Part shown: piece by piece, positions 17,826 to 27,234 of the stretch
How the letters are laid out: every line of letters begins with the position of its first letter
How positions within the stretch are numbered: the first letter of the stretch is position 1
Source: an uncultured Desulfovibrionaceae bacterium
Lineage (GTDB): Bacteria > Desulfobacterota > Desulfovibrionia > Desulfovibrionales > Desulfovibrionaceae
Assembly (NCBI GenBank): GCA_944325195.1
Contig: CALUZB010000018.1
Location: forward strand, 1 to 37,999
Length of the DNA stretch: 37,999 nucleotides
Direction of reading: 5' to 3'
The notes under the pieces: model-generated
Seen by the model: the letters and a program-made list of their open reading frames with translations, nothing else
What the model was told of the DNA's origin: nothing
Databases searched by the model: none
Translations under genes and position numbers: made by a program

Positions 17826-18890
17826 TTACCGAATGCACTTCTGTAAAAGTAGAAAATCCGCCAACGCCAGCGCGCACATTGCCTTAAGCACCGGCACAAT
17901 CCGCGGGATTGGGCTGAGATCGTGCCTTCCGCCAATGGTTAACGCCAGCATGTTGCCGGCTTTATCCATAACTGACTGTTCTTTGCCTATCGATGGAATA
18001 GGTTTTACTGCCACCCTAGCCACAAGCGGAGCCCCATTGCTTACCCCCCCCAGCATGCCCCCGGCATGATTGGTCAAGTAGCCATCGGGCGTCAGAATAT
18101 CATTATTTTCACTTCCCGACAGCCTTGCTGCTGCAAACCCTGCTCCGAACTCAACGCCCTTCACAGCCCCAACACTAAAAAAAGCCGCTCCCAAGCGTGC
18201 ATCAAGTCCGTCAAACACAGGCTCGCCCAACCCTGCGGGGAGATTATATACCTCAACCTGTACAATTCCGCCCAAGCTCTCTCCCAAAACCCGTGCAGCC
18301 TCAACCTTTTGCTCCCAAACCGCAACAATCTTGTCGTCCGGTGCACAAAAGGGACGGGAAGCCGCATTGGCGGTGTCGCTTAGAGGAGCCTGCACTCCGG
18401 CAAACTCACAGCAAAATGCATTTATTGAGATGCCCACAGAAGTCAGCAGCGCCTGAGCCACAGCCCCACCGGCAACCCGGGCGGCTGTTTCGCGAGCGGA
18501 AGAACGCCCCCCACCGCGGTGGTCGCGCCAACCATATTTCTGTTCCCATGCATAATCAGCATGACCAGGCCGGAAAACAGATCGCAGGCGATCATAATCA
18601 CCGGAAAGCTGGCTGGTATTCTCAATAAAAAAGGCAATCGGGCACCCTGTGGTTTTCCCCTCAAAAATCCCGGATAAAATTTTAATCTGATCCGCCTCCT
18701 TACGCAAGGTGGCAGTAGAGACGCCGGGGCCTGTTCTGCCCGGCCTGCGCTTATCGAGCTCCGACTGAATTTTGCTTTCATTCAGCTCAATTCCGGGAGG
18801 ACACCCCTCGACAACACCGCCTATACCCGGCCCGTGTGATTCTCCAAATGTGGTCAGCCGAAAAATTCGGCCAAAACTATCGCCCGTCAT
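17826..18890 (-). CDS. aroC: Chorismate synthase
   Basis: A 354-residue protein, usual length, with the three family signatures: GESHGPGIGGVVEGCPPG (about 17-34), the central RPGHADYAWEQKYG/DHRGGGRSSARET block (about 107-135) and the C-terminal GRHDLSPIPRIVPVLKAM. It converts 5-enolpyruvylshikimate-3-phosphate to chorismate using reduced FMN, the last step of the shikimate pathway. It follows aroK on the same strand by 59 bases, so the pair is probably co-transcribed. The C-terminal tail is short (ends LLLQKCIR). The gap to the flagellar operon (17590-17825) holds only the sigma-28 promoter on this strand. Confidence 0.97.
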   Translation of the reverse strand: MTGDSFGRIFRLTTFGESHGPGIGGVVEGCPPGIELNESKIQSELDKRRPGRTGPGVSTATLRKEADQIKILSGIFEGKTTGCPIAFFIENTSQLSGDYDRLRSVFRPGHADYAWEQKYGWRDHRGGGRSSARETAARVAGGAVAQALLTSVGISINAFCCEFAGVQAPLSDTANAASRPFCAPDDKIVAVWEQKVEAARVLGESLGGIVQVEVYNLPAGLGEPVFDGLDARLGAAFFSVGAVKGVEFGAGFAAARLSGSENNDILTPDGYLTNHAGGMLGGVSNGAPLVARVAVKPIPSIGKEQSVMDKAGNMLALTIGGRHDLSPIPRIVPVLKAMCALALADFLLLQKCIR

Positions 18891-18949
18891 TACCTGATAA
18901 GCCTTCTACATAATCAATGTAAGATTAGCCTGAAAGTACAACCGCACAA

Positions 18950-19507
18950 CTAGTCCGTCTTACAATTGCCGCTTGCCCATTGCCTGGCTGCAATTCCCAG
19001 AATATTGTCACAGACTTCTTCAACAGAACAATGCGCATCGACGATGAAATGAGCCAGTTTACGATAAATCGGTTCCCGCTCTTTCAAAACCCGAACTATT
19101 TCCTTGGCCGGCAAGTCTCCGGTAAGTGATGGTCGCGCACCGGCATCACGGGCCAGCCGCCGGGCCAGCTCGTCTCCGCCGGCGCAAAGATATATGATTA
19201 CGCCGGTCTCGTTCATCAGTTCACAGTTCTCTCTGCGAAGAACTATTCCGCCCCCGGTAGATATCACTGCCGGTTCCAATCCGGAAGCCTGCTTGAGCGC
19301 CAGCACCTCAGCGTCCCGAAAAGCAGCCCAGCCCTGCTCTTCCACAACTTTAAAAATAGGACATCCCATATTTTCTTCCGCCAAAACATCTGTTTCCACA
19401 AACGTCCAGTTCAGCCTTGCAGCAAGCATGGCCCCCACTGTGCTTTTGCCGGAACTTCTGGCGCCGATTAAATACAAACGCTTATAGGGATAGTCTATCC
19501 TCAACAT
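18950..19507 (-). CDS. aroK: Shikimate kinase
   Basis: A 185-residue kinase. The P-loop is GARSSGKST (15-23), the shikimate-binding Asp is in FVETD (35-39), the Arg in AFRDAE binds shikimate, GGG (about 85-87) is the conserved loop, and the lid Arg is in ARPSLTGD. It phosphorylates shikimate at the 3-hydroxyl with ATP. This could be named aroL as easily as aroK. aroC lies 59 bases downstream. It is divergent from the aminotransferase-hom pair, with a 320-base gap between. Confidence 0.94.
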   Translation of the reverse strand: MLRIDYPYKRLYLIGARSSGKSTVGAMLAARLNWTFVETDVLAEENMGCPIFKVVEEQGWAAFRDAEVLALKQASGLEPAVISTGGGIVLRRENCELMNETGVIIYLCAGGDELARRLARDAGARPSLTGDLPAKEIVRVLKEREPIYRKLAHFIVDAHCSVEEVCDNILGIAARQWASGNCKTD

Positions 19508-19829
19508 AATTGCTCAACAGTGCATGAGTGTGATTATCCAGTGCTTTTGAAGGCTGCTGGACACCCCGACTTTAAGTTTAATCCAGCGGAGCGAGCCTTA
19601 TAAACATTGAACCGCCAGCGGCAACTCTACCGTTTCAATTACTATAACCCTTAATCCCGATAAAAGCCAGACTCAATACCAAGACAATCTGAAGCCCAAA
19701 AATGCAAGCGGAAGCAGGACAAGATTCATATTTTTTTGTTCCAGTTCTCAGATTAGCTTTACAAGCCAGGCGAGCCCAGCTAATATACCACCCTTCTGGA
19801 AAGTAATTTTTTCTTTAGGAGTTATGGGT
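19508..19829. other. Divergent intergenic region between aroK and the aminotransferase
   Basis: No gene is seen. On the minus strand a plausible aroK promoter is TTGCCG (19624-19619), a 16-base spacer and TATAAG (19602-19597). On the plus strand I saw no promoter strong enough to name. Confidence 0.4.
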
Positions 19830-21008
19830 ATGAGCCAATTCCCCCGGATAGACCGTCTCCCGCCTTATGTATTTGCTACGGTGAACGAATTGAAGATGAA
19901 TTTGCGTCACCAAGGCCATGACATAGTTGATTTTGGCATGGGCAACCCCGATCTGGCCACTCCGCCACATATTGTGGAGAAATTGATTGAAGCGGCGCAA
20001 AAAGCCGGCAACCACCGCTATTCCTTATCAAAGGGCATTCCCAATCTGCGCAAGGCTATCTGCGATCGTTATAAACGCCATTACGATGTGGACCTTGACC
20101 CGGATACCGAAGCCATCGCCTGCATGGGCGCCAAAGAAGGACTGGCCCACCTGGCTCTGGCCATGCTGTCCCCCGGCGATGTAGTGTTTGTTCCCGACCC
20201 CACTTACCCTATTCACTCTGCGGCGGCAACTATTGCCGGGGCAGACGTGCGCCGCATCCCCATCGGCAGAGGGCGTGATTTTTTTGCAGACCTTTTATTC
20301 GCGGTGGAACAAACCTGGCCCCAGCCGAAACTTCTGATAATCAGTTACCCGCACAACCCTACCGGGGAAGTGGCTACTTTGGAATTCTTCCAAAAAGTTG
20401 TCGATTTCGCCAAAGAACACAAAATATGGGTGATGCACGATTTGGCTTACGCCGACATCGTGTTCGACGGCTACAAAGCTCCCAGCCTGCTTCAGGCCAA
20501 GGGCGCCAAAGATATCGGCGTTGAATTTTACAGCATGTCTAAAAGCTATTCAATGGCCGGCTGGCGCACAGGTTTCTGTGTCGGCAACCGCGATATGATT
20601 CACGCTTTGGGAAGAATTAAAAGCTATCTCGATTACGGTATGTTCCAACCTATACAAATAGCGGCCACTGTGGCCTTGAACGGGCCGGAAGATTGCGTTA
20701 GGGAAATATGCGATATCTACAGGCAACGGCGGGATTTGTTAATAAGCGAGCTTAATCGGATTGGTTGGGAAGTGCCGCCGCCAAAAGGCACAATGTTTGT
20801 ATGGGCGGAAATTCCCGAACCCTTCAAGCACCTGGGCTCAGTGGAATTTGCAAAATTGCTGCTCAGGGAAGCTGGTGTGGCAGTTTCGCCGGGACTTGGA
20901 TTCGGCATGGCTGGCGACAACTTTGTGCGCTTTGCGCTGATTGAAAACGCTCATCGCACCAAGCAGGCGATTCGAGGCATAAAAAAAGTTCTCTCCAAGG
21001 TGGAATAA
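19830..21008 (+). CDS. Class I/II PLP-dependent aminotransferase (AlaC-like)
   Basis: A 392-residue fold-type I aminotransferase. Key features are [10 protein letters not shown] (about 33-42), the [14 protein letters not shown] block, YPHNPTGE, the aspartate in [13 protein letters not shown], the PLP lysine in [14 protein letters not shown] and FVRFALIEN near the end. I chose ATG 19830 over 19824: AGGAG ends at 19821, leaving 8 bases to 19830 but only 2 to 19824. The closest families are AlaC/YfdZ (glutamate-pyruvate) and LL-diaminopimelate aminotransferase. Sitting 3 bases before hom suggests a role in aspartate-family or alanine metabolism, and the exact substrate cannot be fixed by reading. 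Confidence 0.92.
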   Translation: MSQFPRIDRLPPYVFATVNELKMNLRHQGHDIVDFGMGNPDLATPPHIVEKLIEAAQKAGNHRYSLSKGIPNLRKAICDRYKRHYDVDLDPDTEAIACMGAKEGLAHLALAMLSPGDVVFVPDPTYPIHSAAATIAGADVRRIPIGRGRDFFADLLFAVEQTWPQPKLLIISYPHNPTGEVATLEFFQKVVDFAKEHKIWVMHDLAYADIVFDGYKAPSLLQAKGAKDIGVEFYSMSKSYSMAGWRTGFCVGNRDMIHALGRIKSYLDYGMFQPIQIAATVALNGPEDCVREICDIYRQRRDLLISELNRIGWEVPPPKGTMFVWAEIPEPFKHLGSVEFAKLLLREAGVAVSPGLGFGMAGDNFVRFALIENAHRTKQAIRGIKKVLSKVE

Positions 21009-21011
21009 ATA

Positions 21012-22304
21012 ATGAGTAACATTTCTCCTTTGGTTATCGGGCTTGCCGGTTTCGGCACTGTGGGAAGCGGCCTTGCAGAAGTGCTGCGCTTAAACCAAGA
21101 TCTTATCCGCGCCCGCATAGGACGGGATATCCGTATAAAAACCGTGCTGGTACGCGATTTGAAAAAACCGCGAACTTATGCCCTGCCGGAAGGAGCAACT
21201 GTTACTGTCAACCCGGACGATCTGAGCAACGACCCGGAAATTGACATTCTTGTCGAGTTGATGGGCGGTAAAGACCTTGCCTGTGATTTGATTACTGATG
21301 CTTTGCACGCCGGGAAAAACATTGTTACCGCCAACAAGGCCTTGCTCGCCGAAAAAGGAACAGAGCTGTTTAATCTGGCGGCAGAAAAAAATCTCGGGCT
21401 TGCTTTTGAAGCAAGCGTATGTGGGGCAATTCCCATTCTCCAGGTTTTGCGCGAGTCGCTGGCCGGGAACAAAATAAGCAGCCTGATGGGCATTCTGAAT
21501 GGAACATCAAATTACATCCTCTCGGAAATGAGTGAAAAGGGCATTTCCTTTGAAACAGCCCTGAAAGAAGCCCAGGCCAAAGGCTACGCTGAGGCTGATC
21601 CTACCTTTGACATTGAAGGGGTGGACGCAGCCCATAAGCTTACTTTGCTCATCCGAATCGCCTTTGGTGTAGATTATCCGTTCAAACAACTCGGCACTCA
21701 GGGCATCTCGGAAGTGAGTACAGAGGATATCGCTTTTGCTCGTGAGCTTGGGTACAGAATCAAGCTGTTGGGGCAAGCCCGCTGTCTTAATGGAAAAATC
21801 GAAGCGGGCGTGTATCCGACTCTGGTTTCCAAAAACATGCAAATCGCCAGCACAGATGGCGTGTTCAATGCCGTTCATGTGGAAGGCAACGCGGCCGGCC
21901 CGGTATTCATGCACGGGCGCGGAGCCGGTGGTCTGGCCACTGCGTCGGCGGTACTGGGCGATATTTTGGAAATTGCGCGCTGCGGCAAGCCCAACAACAC
22001 CGGCTTCATGACCCAATACTTGCCGGCTGCGGAAATTATGCCCTCAGACGAAGCAATCAGCCAGCATTATCTCCACCTGATGGTCAGCGACAAACCAGGA
22101 GTGCTGCGCGATCTGGCCGGGGCCCTGGCCGAACAGGGGGTAAGCGTGGCTCAGGCAATTCAAAAGGAACAAGGGCATTCCCATGTGCCTATTGTGTTTC
22201 TAACCCATGAAGCACCGGCTAAATCCATTAACAATGCGCTGGCCCTGATTCAGGCCAAAAATCTCCTGGGGCACAGGCCGGTACATTACAGGGTGTTGAA
22301 ATAA
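21012..22304 (+). CDS. hom: Homoserine dehydrogenase
   Basis: A 430-residue enzyme with an N-terminal Rossmann motif GLAGFGTVGSGLAEVL (about 9-24), the catalytic region with VTANKALLAEKG and GILNGTSNYILSEM, the EGVDAAHKLTLL block, and a C-terminal ACT domain (about 353-430, YLHLMVSDKPGVLRDLAGALAEQGV). It reduces aspartate semialdehyde to homoserine with NAD(P)H, the branch toward threonine and methionine. The ACT domain suggests feedback by threonine, as in related enzymes. It starts 3 bases after the aminotransferase, so translation is probably coupled. Confidence 0.97.
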   Translation: MSNISPLVIGLAGFGTVGSGLAEVLRLNQDLIRARIGRDIRIKTVLVRDLKKPRTYALPEGATVTVNPDDLSNDPEIDILVELMGGKDLACDLITDALHAGKNIVTANKALLAEKGTELFNLAAEKNLGLAFEASVCGAIPILQVLRESLAGNKISSLMGILNGTSNYILSEMSEKGISFETALKEAQAKGYAEADPTFDIEGVDAAHKLTLLIRIAFGVDYPFKQLGTQGISEVSTEDIAFARELGYRIKLLGQARCLNGKIEAGVYPTLVSKNMQIASTDGVFNAVHVEGNAAGPVFMHGRGAGGLATASAVLGDILEIARCGKPNNTGFMTQYLPAAEIMPSDEAISQHYLHLMVSDKPGVLRDLAGALAEQGVSVAQAIQKEQGHSHVPIVFLTHEAPAKSINNALALIQAKNLLGHRPVHYRVLK

Positions 22305-22318
22305 CCGGACAGCAAGAT

Positions 22319-22906
22319 ATGTATATCAGGCTGATTTTAAGTATACTGGCTGTTGTTCTGTTCTCGGACTGCTTAGTCGGAACGACTGCCTATGCACAGG
22401 AAGAGCAGGAACAGCAAGGAGAGTTGGAAACTGTCACTTCCACGCTTAAAGAAGCAGGCAAATCTTTATCTGAAGTTGGTGGAGACGCGGTTGAAGCCAT
22501 TTCCCAAGGAGTAGGCGATGTTGTTACAAGTCTTAGCAACAGCCTGGAAAAAGATGCTGAATATACGGTTACAGCAAGCGATAAACTGGCGCTTAAAGGG
22601 ATAAAATGCCCGCTTGCAGTCAGAGACATGCAAAATTCCAACATAGTGAAAGTTTACGCCACTTTTGACCGGGATCTGAGCGCAGTTCTGCAATTGCGGG
22701 CATACAACAATAACGCTCAGGAAATCGGGCGCAGTAAGCGCTTATTCGTAAAAGCGCACGCTGATGATGGAATATACTTGAACTTTGTTTTTGATGAGCA
22801 AACCCCTCTGGACAAAGCGGATAAATTTACCTTGGCTGAAGTGAAGGGGCCGGCTCAAGAAGTTGATGTGACTGCTTACGACGACTCGGAATCAAATGCG
22901 TTCTGA
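22319..22906 (+). CDS. Secreted hypothetical protein
   Basis: A 195-residue protein with a clear signal peptide (hydrophobic residues about 5-25, probable cleavage near AYA-Q). After it comes an amphipathic, Glu/Ser-rich segment (about 30-80) resembling a coiled or membrane-associating helix, then a small beta-rich domain (about 90-190) with KVYATFDRDLSAVLQLRAYNN. I do not recognise a family. It starts 14 bases after hom but the ribosome site is weak. It is probably periplasmic or anchored to the outer membrane. Confidence 0.75.
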   Translation: MYIRLILSILAVVLFSDCLVGTTAYAQEEQEQQGELETVTSTLKEAGKSLSEVGGDAVEAISQGVGDVVTSLSNSLEKDAEYTVTASDKLALKGIKCPLAVRDMQNSNIVKVYATFDRDLSAVLQLRAYNNNAQEIGRSKRLFVKAHADDGIYLNFVFDEQTPLDKADKFTLAEVKGPAQEVDVTAYDDSESNAF

Positions 22907-23081
22907 GTGCAGGACTGAACGCAGCAAATACAAGACCGCCCATTGTTTACAGGCGGCAGAAGCCCGAACGTAGGGCATACGGTATAGATAACCGTTCTTG
23001 CAATCTCCGGAACACTTAAGCTCAAAAGCTTCCAGGCTGGTTGATTGCAGAACGAACATAAATAAATTGCGGAGCGTTTCT

Positions 23082-24194
23082 TTGAAAGTTGCATTGGTGC
23101 ACTTCTGGCTTTTGGGTATGCGCGGCGGCGAACAGGTATTGGAAACCTTTTGCCGCATGTACCCGCAAGCAGATATTTTCACCCATGTCTATGCCCCTTC
23201 CCAGGTATCTGAAACTATCCGACGTCATAAAGTCAGCACCACTTTTATCAGTCGTTTACCGAAAGCTCAAAAATGGTATCAATCTTATTTACCACTTATG
23301 CCCATGGCCCTGGATCAACTGGACCTGTCGGAGTATGATCTGGTCATATCCAGCGAGTCCGGCCCTGCCAAAGGAGTAGTCACGGCTCCGGATACAGTTC
23401 ACATATGCTATTGCCATACCCCAATGCGCTATGTTTGGGATATGTACCATGTGTACACAGGTACTATGGGCAAACTCAAGCGTATTGCGGCAGCCCCGAT
23501 TTTGCATTATTTACGGCTTTGGGACAGAGTTTCCGCTTGCGATCCTGATGTGGTGATTGCCAATTCAAACTTCATTGCTCAACGCGTGAAAAAATGCTGG
23601 GGGCGCGATGCGTTGGTGGTAAACCCACCTGTAAATGTTGAACGTTTTGCTCAATCTGAATTTGCTCCCAGAAATACGTTTTATCTTTTCTTCGGCGAGC
23701 TTGTTGAATACAAACGCGCCGACCTGGCGGTAAAAGCATTTTCACAACCCGGCCAGCCTCGTGAATTGGTTGTTATTGGACAAGGTCCACAAATGAACTA
23801 TCTTAAAAAAATAGCCGGCCCTCAAGTTAAATTGATGGGAAGGTTGCCGTATTCAGAAGTAAAAAAATATCTGACCAGCTGTCGGGCTTTAATTTTCCCC
23901 GGAGTGGAAGATTTCGGCATCATTCCGGTGGAGGCTCTGTCTTCCGGAACTCCGGTAATAGCCTACGGCCGGGGTGGAGTGTTGGATACGGTTAAGGAAG
24001 GACAAAGTGGTATATTTTTCCATAAACAAACAGAAGAAGATTTGCTTGAAGCCGTTGCCCGCTTTGAAGAACAAGAAAACAACTTTAACCCTGCCGGCTT
24101 GGCTCTTGAGGCCAAACGTTTTTCAGAGGAGCGCTTCGTTAACGAAATGCAAGCGATCATCAGCCAAGCCTTCCGCGAAAAAAGAGGCAAATAG
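23082..24194 (+). CDS. GT4-family glycosyltransferase
   Basis: A 371-residue protein. I chose TTG 23082 because GGAG is 7 bases upstream and the family's N-terminus (KVALVHFWLLGMRGGEQVLE) begins there; the upstream ATG at 22998 adds 28 residues that look unlike protein. Family features are the Gly-rich donor-side loop GMRGGE, CHTPMRYVWDMY, FFGELVEYKRADLAVKAF, and the EX7E region with FPGVEDFGIIPVEALSSGTPVIAY. Members move a sugar from a nucleotide donor onto a glycan or lipid, e.g. mannosyl steps in lipopolysaccharide or exopolysaccharide synthesis. Donor and acceptor are unknown. No other glycan genes adjoin it here. Confidence 0.9.
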   Translation: MKVALVHFWLLGMRGGEQVLETFCRMYPQADIFTHVYAPSQVSETIRRHKVSTTFISRLPKAQKWYQSYLPLMPMALDQLDLSEYDLVISSESGPAKGVVTAPDTVHICYCHTPMRYVWDMYHVYTGTMGKLKRIAAAPILHYLRLWDRVSACDPDVVIANSNFIAQRVKKCWGRDALVVNPPVNVERFAQSEFAPRNTFYLFFGELVEYKRADLAVKAFSQPGQPRELVVIGQGPQMNYLKKIAGPQVKLMGRLPYSEVKKYLTSCRALIFPGVEDFGIIPVEALSSGTPVIAYGRGGVLDTVKEGQSGIFFHKQTEEDLLEAVARFEEQENNFNPAGLALEAKRFSEERFVNEMQAIISQAFREKRGK

Positions 24195-24375
24195 AGGACG
24201 TGTCCAGGCATCAGTTTAATCCTGATATCATATCCCGTTACTAAGAGACCTCCAGGTCGGATATGGGCAGAGGCTTTGCCAATGCAGGCTGAAATCTGTT
24301 TTCAGTAAAGAGGATCTGCACAAACGCTGTCAGGCGATTCATGAATAAGCTGCAAAGGTTAATCGGAATAATCTT

Positions 24376-25065
24376 ATGAAATATCCCGTTTCAGCACTGT
24401 TATTAGGTTTAATTTCTTTAATTGCTCTAAACAACGCAAATGCCATGCCTAAAGAGCATTTTATCATTCATTATGTGGAGCCGGATGCAGAAGCGGTTGT
24501 AAGCAAAGAGGAGATGGAAACCTGGGCGGCCGTCTCAGAAGAATTTGCCGCCACAGAGAAACGGTTATATGAAGTCTTTAAGGAAACACTGGCCAGCTTC
24601 GGACCTGGCGGGGAAAGTTGGCTGGAAATGAATCAGGGAGATTGGTCTAAACGGCGGCAAGTAGATGCATTCGAACAGCACTCCCCCAAAGGCAGCCCAG
24701 CTTATATCCGCTTTTTAACTGAAGAAGCGGATAAACGCGTCCAGTGGCTGGAACAACTGGGAAAAAAGGGGAAAGTCGTTTTTACCCACAACTACCTTTA
24801 CCAGCAGCCGGGGCATGAGGGAATGGTGATTTTATATTACCGTGATCGCGGCCTGGAATTTGAACTTTACACCAAAAACCTGAAAACAGGCGCTGTTTGT
24901 GAGGCCTTTGGAGAAGGCATTCCCCATGAAGGAAAAACCCGGTATCAAGACCTCTCAATTGAGTTTGTGGATTTGGGAAAAGCTTTGCAGGTAACCGCCT
25001 TTTCCGAAGCCGAGCTTTGTCAGGAAGGCGGACATCTTACCGGAGAATACATATTGACCAAATAG
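24376..25065 (+). CDS. Secreted protein with LprI-like domain
   Basis: A 229-residue protein with a signal peptide (MKYPVSALLLGLISLIALNNANA, cleavage near residue 23). Residues about 45-105 resemble the lysozyme-inhibitor LprI N-terminal domain: paired helices with ATEKRLYEVFKETLASF and a WLEMNQGDWSKRRQVDAF stretch. The rest is a beta-rich domain with two Cys (GAVCEAF and ELCQEGG) that may pair. LprI-type proteins inhibit lysozyme in mycobacteria; whether this one does is unknown. The conserved Cys pattern of LprI is not complete here, so the family assignment is moderate. It precedes tamA by about 100 bases. Confidence 0.65.
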   Translation: MKYPVSALLLGLISLIALNNANAMPKEHFIIHYVEPDAEAVVSKEEMETWAAVSEEFAATEKRLYEVFKETLASFGPGGESWLEMNQGDWSKRRQVDAFEQHSPKGSPAYIRFLTEEADKRVQWLEQLGKKGKVVFTHNYLYQQPGHEGMVILYYRDRGLEFELYTKNLKTGAVCEAFGEGIPHEGKTRYQDLSIEFVDLGKALQVTAFSEAELCQEGGHLTGEYILTK

Positions 25066-25162
25066 CCCGACTCAGTTTGCTGAAAAGTGCAGTTTTACCC
25101 CTTCAAGTTAAAAGCTGTTCAAGCCATTGCTAACAGGCCTAAAATGCTCTATAGTTTCGCCT

Positions 25163-27232
25163 ATGCGTTTATACGTGTCGGCAATCTGCTTCATACTAAT
25201 ATCCGTTGTTACAGGCTGCTCAGCCAAACAAGAGCCGCTTCTGCTTGGGGATACTCACCCCTCCAAACAATATACCGCACAGGCTGCCGAAAAACTACTG
25301 GCCACAGACCCTGAGGGCAGCATTCCCGCCCCCGAACTACCTGCAGAGCTTGTCCGGGCCGCTGCTTCCCGTCCGGAACCTGTAGATGCACATGTAAGCA
25401 AACAACCAGTACATTACACTGTTATTTGTCGCTCTCCCGATGCTCCGGTGCTCGCCGAAGAATTTCTGAAAACCTCCCAGCTTAACCGGCTGCAAGAAAT
25501 CCCCGTTTATACAGTAATGGCCTTGGAGCAAAGGTTGCGCGCTTCTCTGGAAGACGGACGAGATATTCTACATTCTTATGGTTACTATGCGGGAAGTGTA
25601 AAAGGTTGGATTGAGGAAAAAGGCGGGCAGATCGATTCAGAAAGTCTGGAAAATGAAGTGACATCTCCACCAAGACACCGTCTGGACGTAAATATACTCT
25701 TCTCGCCCGGGCCGCAATATACCATTGGAAAAACAACGGTTATTCGAACCGATCAGCCGGATTTCGATGTTCTGTCAGGCGAATTGCACTCTGAAACCAA
25801 TAGTTCAACACCTGATTCTCAAACCAATGACAACAGTCATCTGCCCAGGACGCTTGCAGATGTAGGGCTGAAACACGGCAAGCCTGCTTTGGCTGCGGAT
25901 GTGCTGAAAGCAGTGGATTATGTTACTGCAGCCTACCACAACAACGGCTACCCCTTTGCCAAGATTTTTGCCACCCGTTATGTTCTGGATAATCCAAGCC
26001 AACAGCTTGAAGCTACAGTTGCCATCTCTCCAGGCGATTATGTGCTTATGGGTGCCCCTGTCATTGAGGGGAAGGCAAGCAATGTAAATCCAAGCTACAT
26101 TAACTACCTGCAGACCTGGCAGGAAGGAGAGCATTGGAGCCAAGAAAAAATAGAACTCTTCCGCGATGCCCTTCGCTCAAGCGGTTTATTCAGTCTGATA
26201 GAAATAAAGCCGGGAGAGCCGGACTCGGCCGGGAAACGCCCTGTTTTAACTTCTCTTACGGAAGCGCCGTTTCGGACAATCGGGGCCTCATTGCGCTACG
26301 ACACCAGCTTTGGGCCCGGATTGCAAGGATTTTGGGAACACCGCAACTTTACCGGCAATGCCGATTCGTTGCGGCTGGAACTTTCATTGTGGTCTGAGCT
26401 GCAAGAATTGACCGGGCATTACCGTATGCCGTTTATCTTTGGAAAAGACTTTGATTTCATCGCCCAAGGCGGTGTTCTTTACCAGGATACAGATGCCTAC
26501 CGCCTCCAGTCCGCCCAAGCAGCCGGCGGCCTGGAATGGCGTTTGAGCAGGCGCTGGAATGTTTCCGCTCAAGGCAGTGTGGAGGGCGGTTGGATTAAAG
26601 ATCCGGAAAAGCCTAAAAAAGAATATCTGATGTACGGCCTGCCCCTGAGCGCCAACTTCTCAAGCGCTAACAGCCTGCTTGACGCCACAGACGGCGGCAG
26701 AGCAATGTTCTCGCTTGCACCTTATACAGGATTTTACGGCAACGACTTTAATGTGTTGCGTTCGCGCATCGATTTGCAACGCTTCATCCCGCTGATTGGG
26801 GAAGATACCCTGGTACTGGCTCTGCGCGGCTCCATGGGCTGTCTGCTGGGGGCGGATGCTCCGGCTGTTCCCCCTTCCGTGCGTTTTTACAGCGGCGGCG
26901 GCGGATCGGTGCGTGGTTATGAATACCAATCGCTTGGCCCGCGCAATTCCGATAATGATCCCTTGGGCGGCTCATCCATGTTGGAACTGAGCATTGAACC
27001 CCGCTATAGAATAAACGATACCTTTGGTGTAGTTGCTTTTCTCGACGGCGGAATGGCCTATGAAGACTCCATTGACTCACATTATGGAAAAGACCTGCGT
27101 TGGGGAGCCGGAGTTGGTTTACGCATGTACACAGCCATTGGCCCGATTCGCTTTGACGTGGCCACGCCACTTAATCCGCGCCACGACGACGAACACCTGC
27201 ATTTTTACATCAGCATCGGACAAAGTTTCTGA
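25163..27232 (+). CDS. tamA: Translocation and assembly module outer-membrane protein TamA
   Basis: A 689-residue Omp85-family protein. I chose ATG 25163 since it places a clean signal sequence at the N-terminus; a TTG at 25127 is the longer alternative. The signal ends SVVTGC, a lipobox, so the mature N-terminal Cys may be lipidated. Periplasmic POTRA-like repeats follow (to about 370), then a beta-barrel with SGGGGSVRGYEYQSLGPR, the conserved VRGY loop motif, and a terminal Phe after FYISIGQS, the barrel-insertion signal. TamA works with TamB to insert outer-membrane proteins or move lipids. tamB starts 2 bases after its stop. Confidence 0.9.
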   Translation: MRLYVSAICFILISVVTGCSAKQEPLLLGDTHPSKQYTAQAAEKLLATDPEGSIPAPELPAELVRAAASRPEPVDAHVSKQPVHYTVICRSPDAPVLAEEFLKTSQLNRLQEIPVYTVMALEQRLRASLEDGRDILHSYGYYAGSVKGWIEEKGGQIDSESLENEVTSPPRHRLDVNILFSPGPQYTIGKTTVIRTDQPDFDVLSGELHSETNSSTPDSQTNDNSHLPRTLADVGLKHGKPALAADVLKAVDYVTAAYHNNGYPFAKIFATRYVLDNPSQQLEATVAISPGDYVLMGAPVIEGKASNVNPSYINYLQTWQEGEHWSQEKIELFRDALRSSGLFSLIEIKPGEPDSAGKRPVLTSLTEAPFRTIGASLRYDTSFGPGLQGFWEHRNFTGNADSLRLELSLWSELQELTGHYRMPFIFGKDFDFIAQGGVLYQDTDAYRLQSAQAAGGLEWRLSRRWNVSAQGSVEGGWIKDPEKPKKEYLMYGLPLSANFSSANSLLDATDGGRAMFSLAPYTGFYGNDFNVLRSRIDLQRFIPLIGEDTLVLALRGSMGCLLGADAPAVPPSVRFYSGGGGSVRGYEYQSLGPRNSDNDPLGGSSMLELSIEPRYRINDTFGVVAFLDGGMAYEDSIDSHYGKDLRWGAGVGLRMYTAIGPIRFDVATPLNPRHDDEHLHFYISIGQSF

Positions 27233-27234
27233 TT

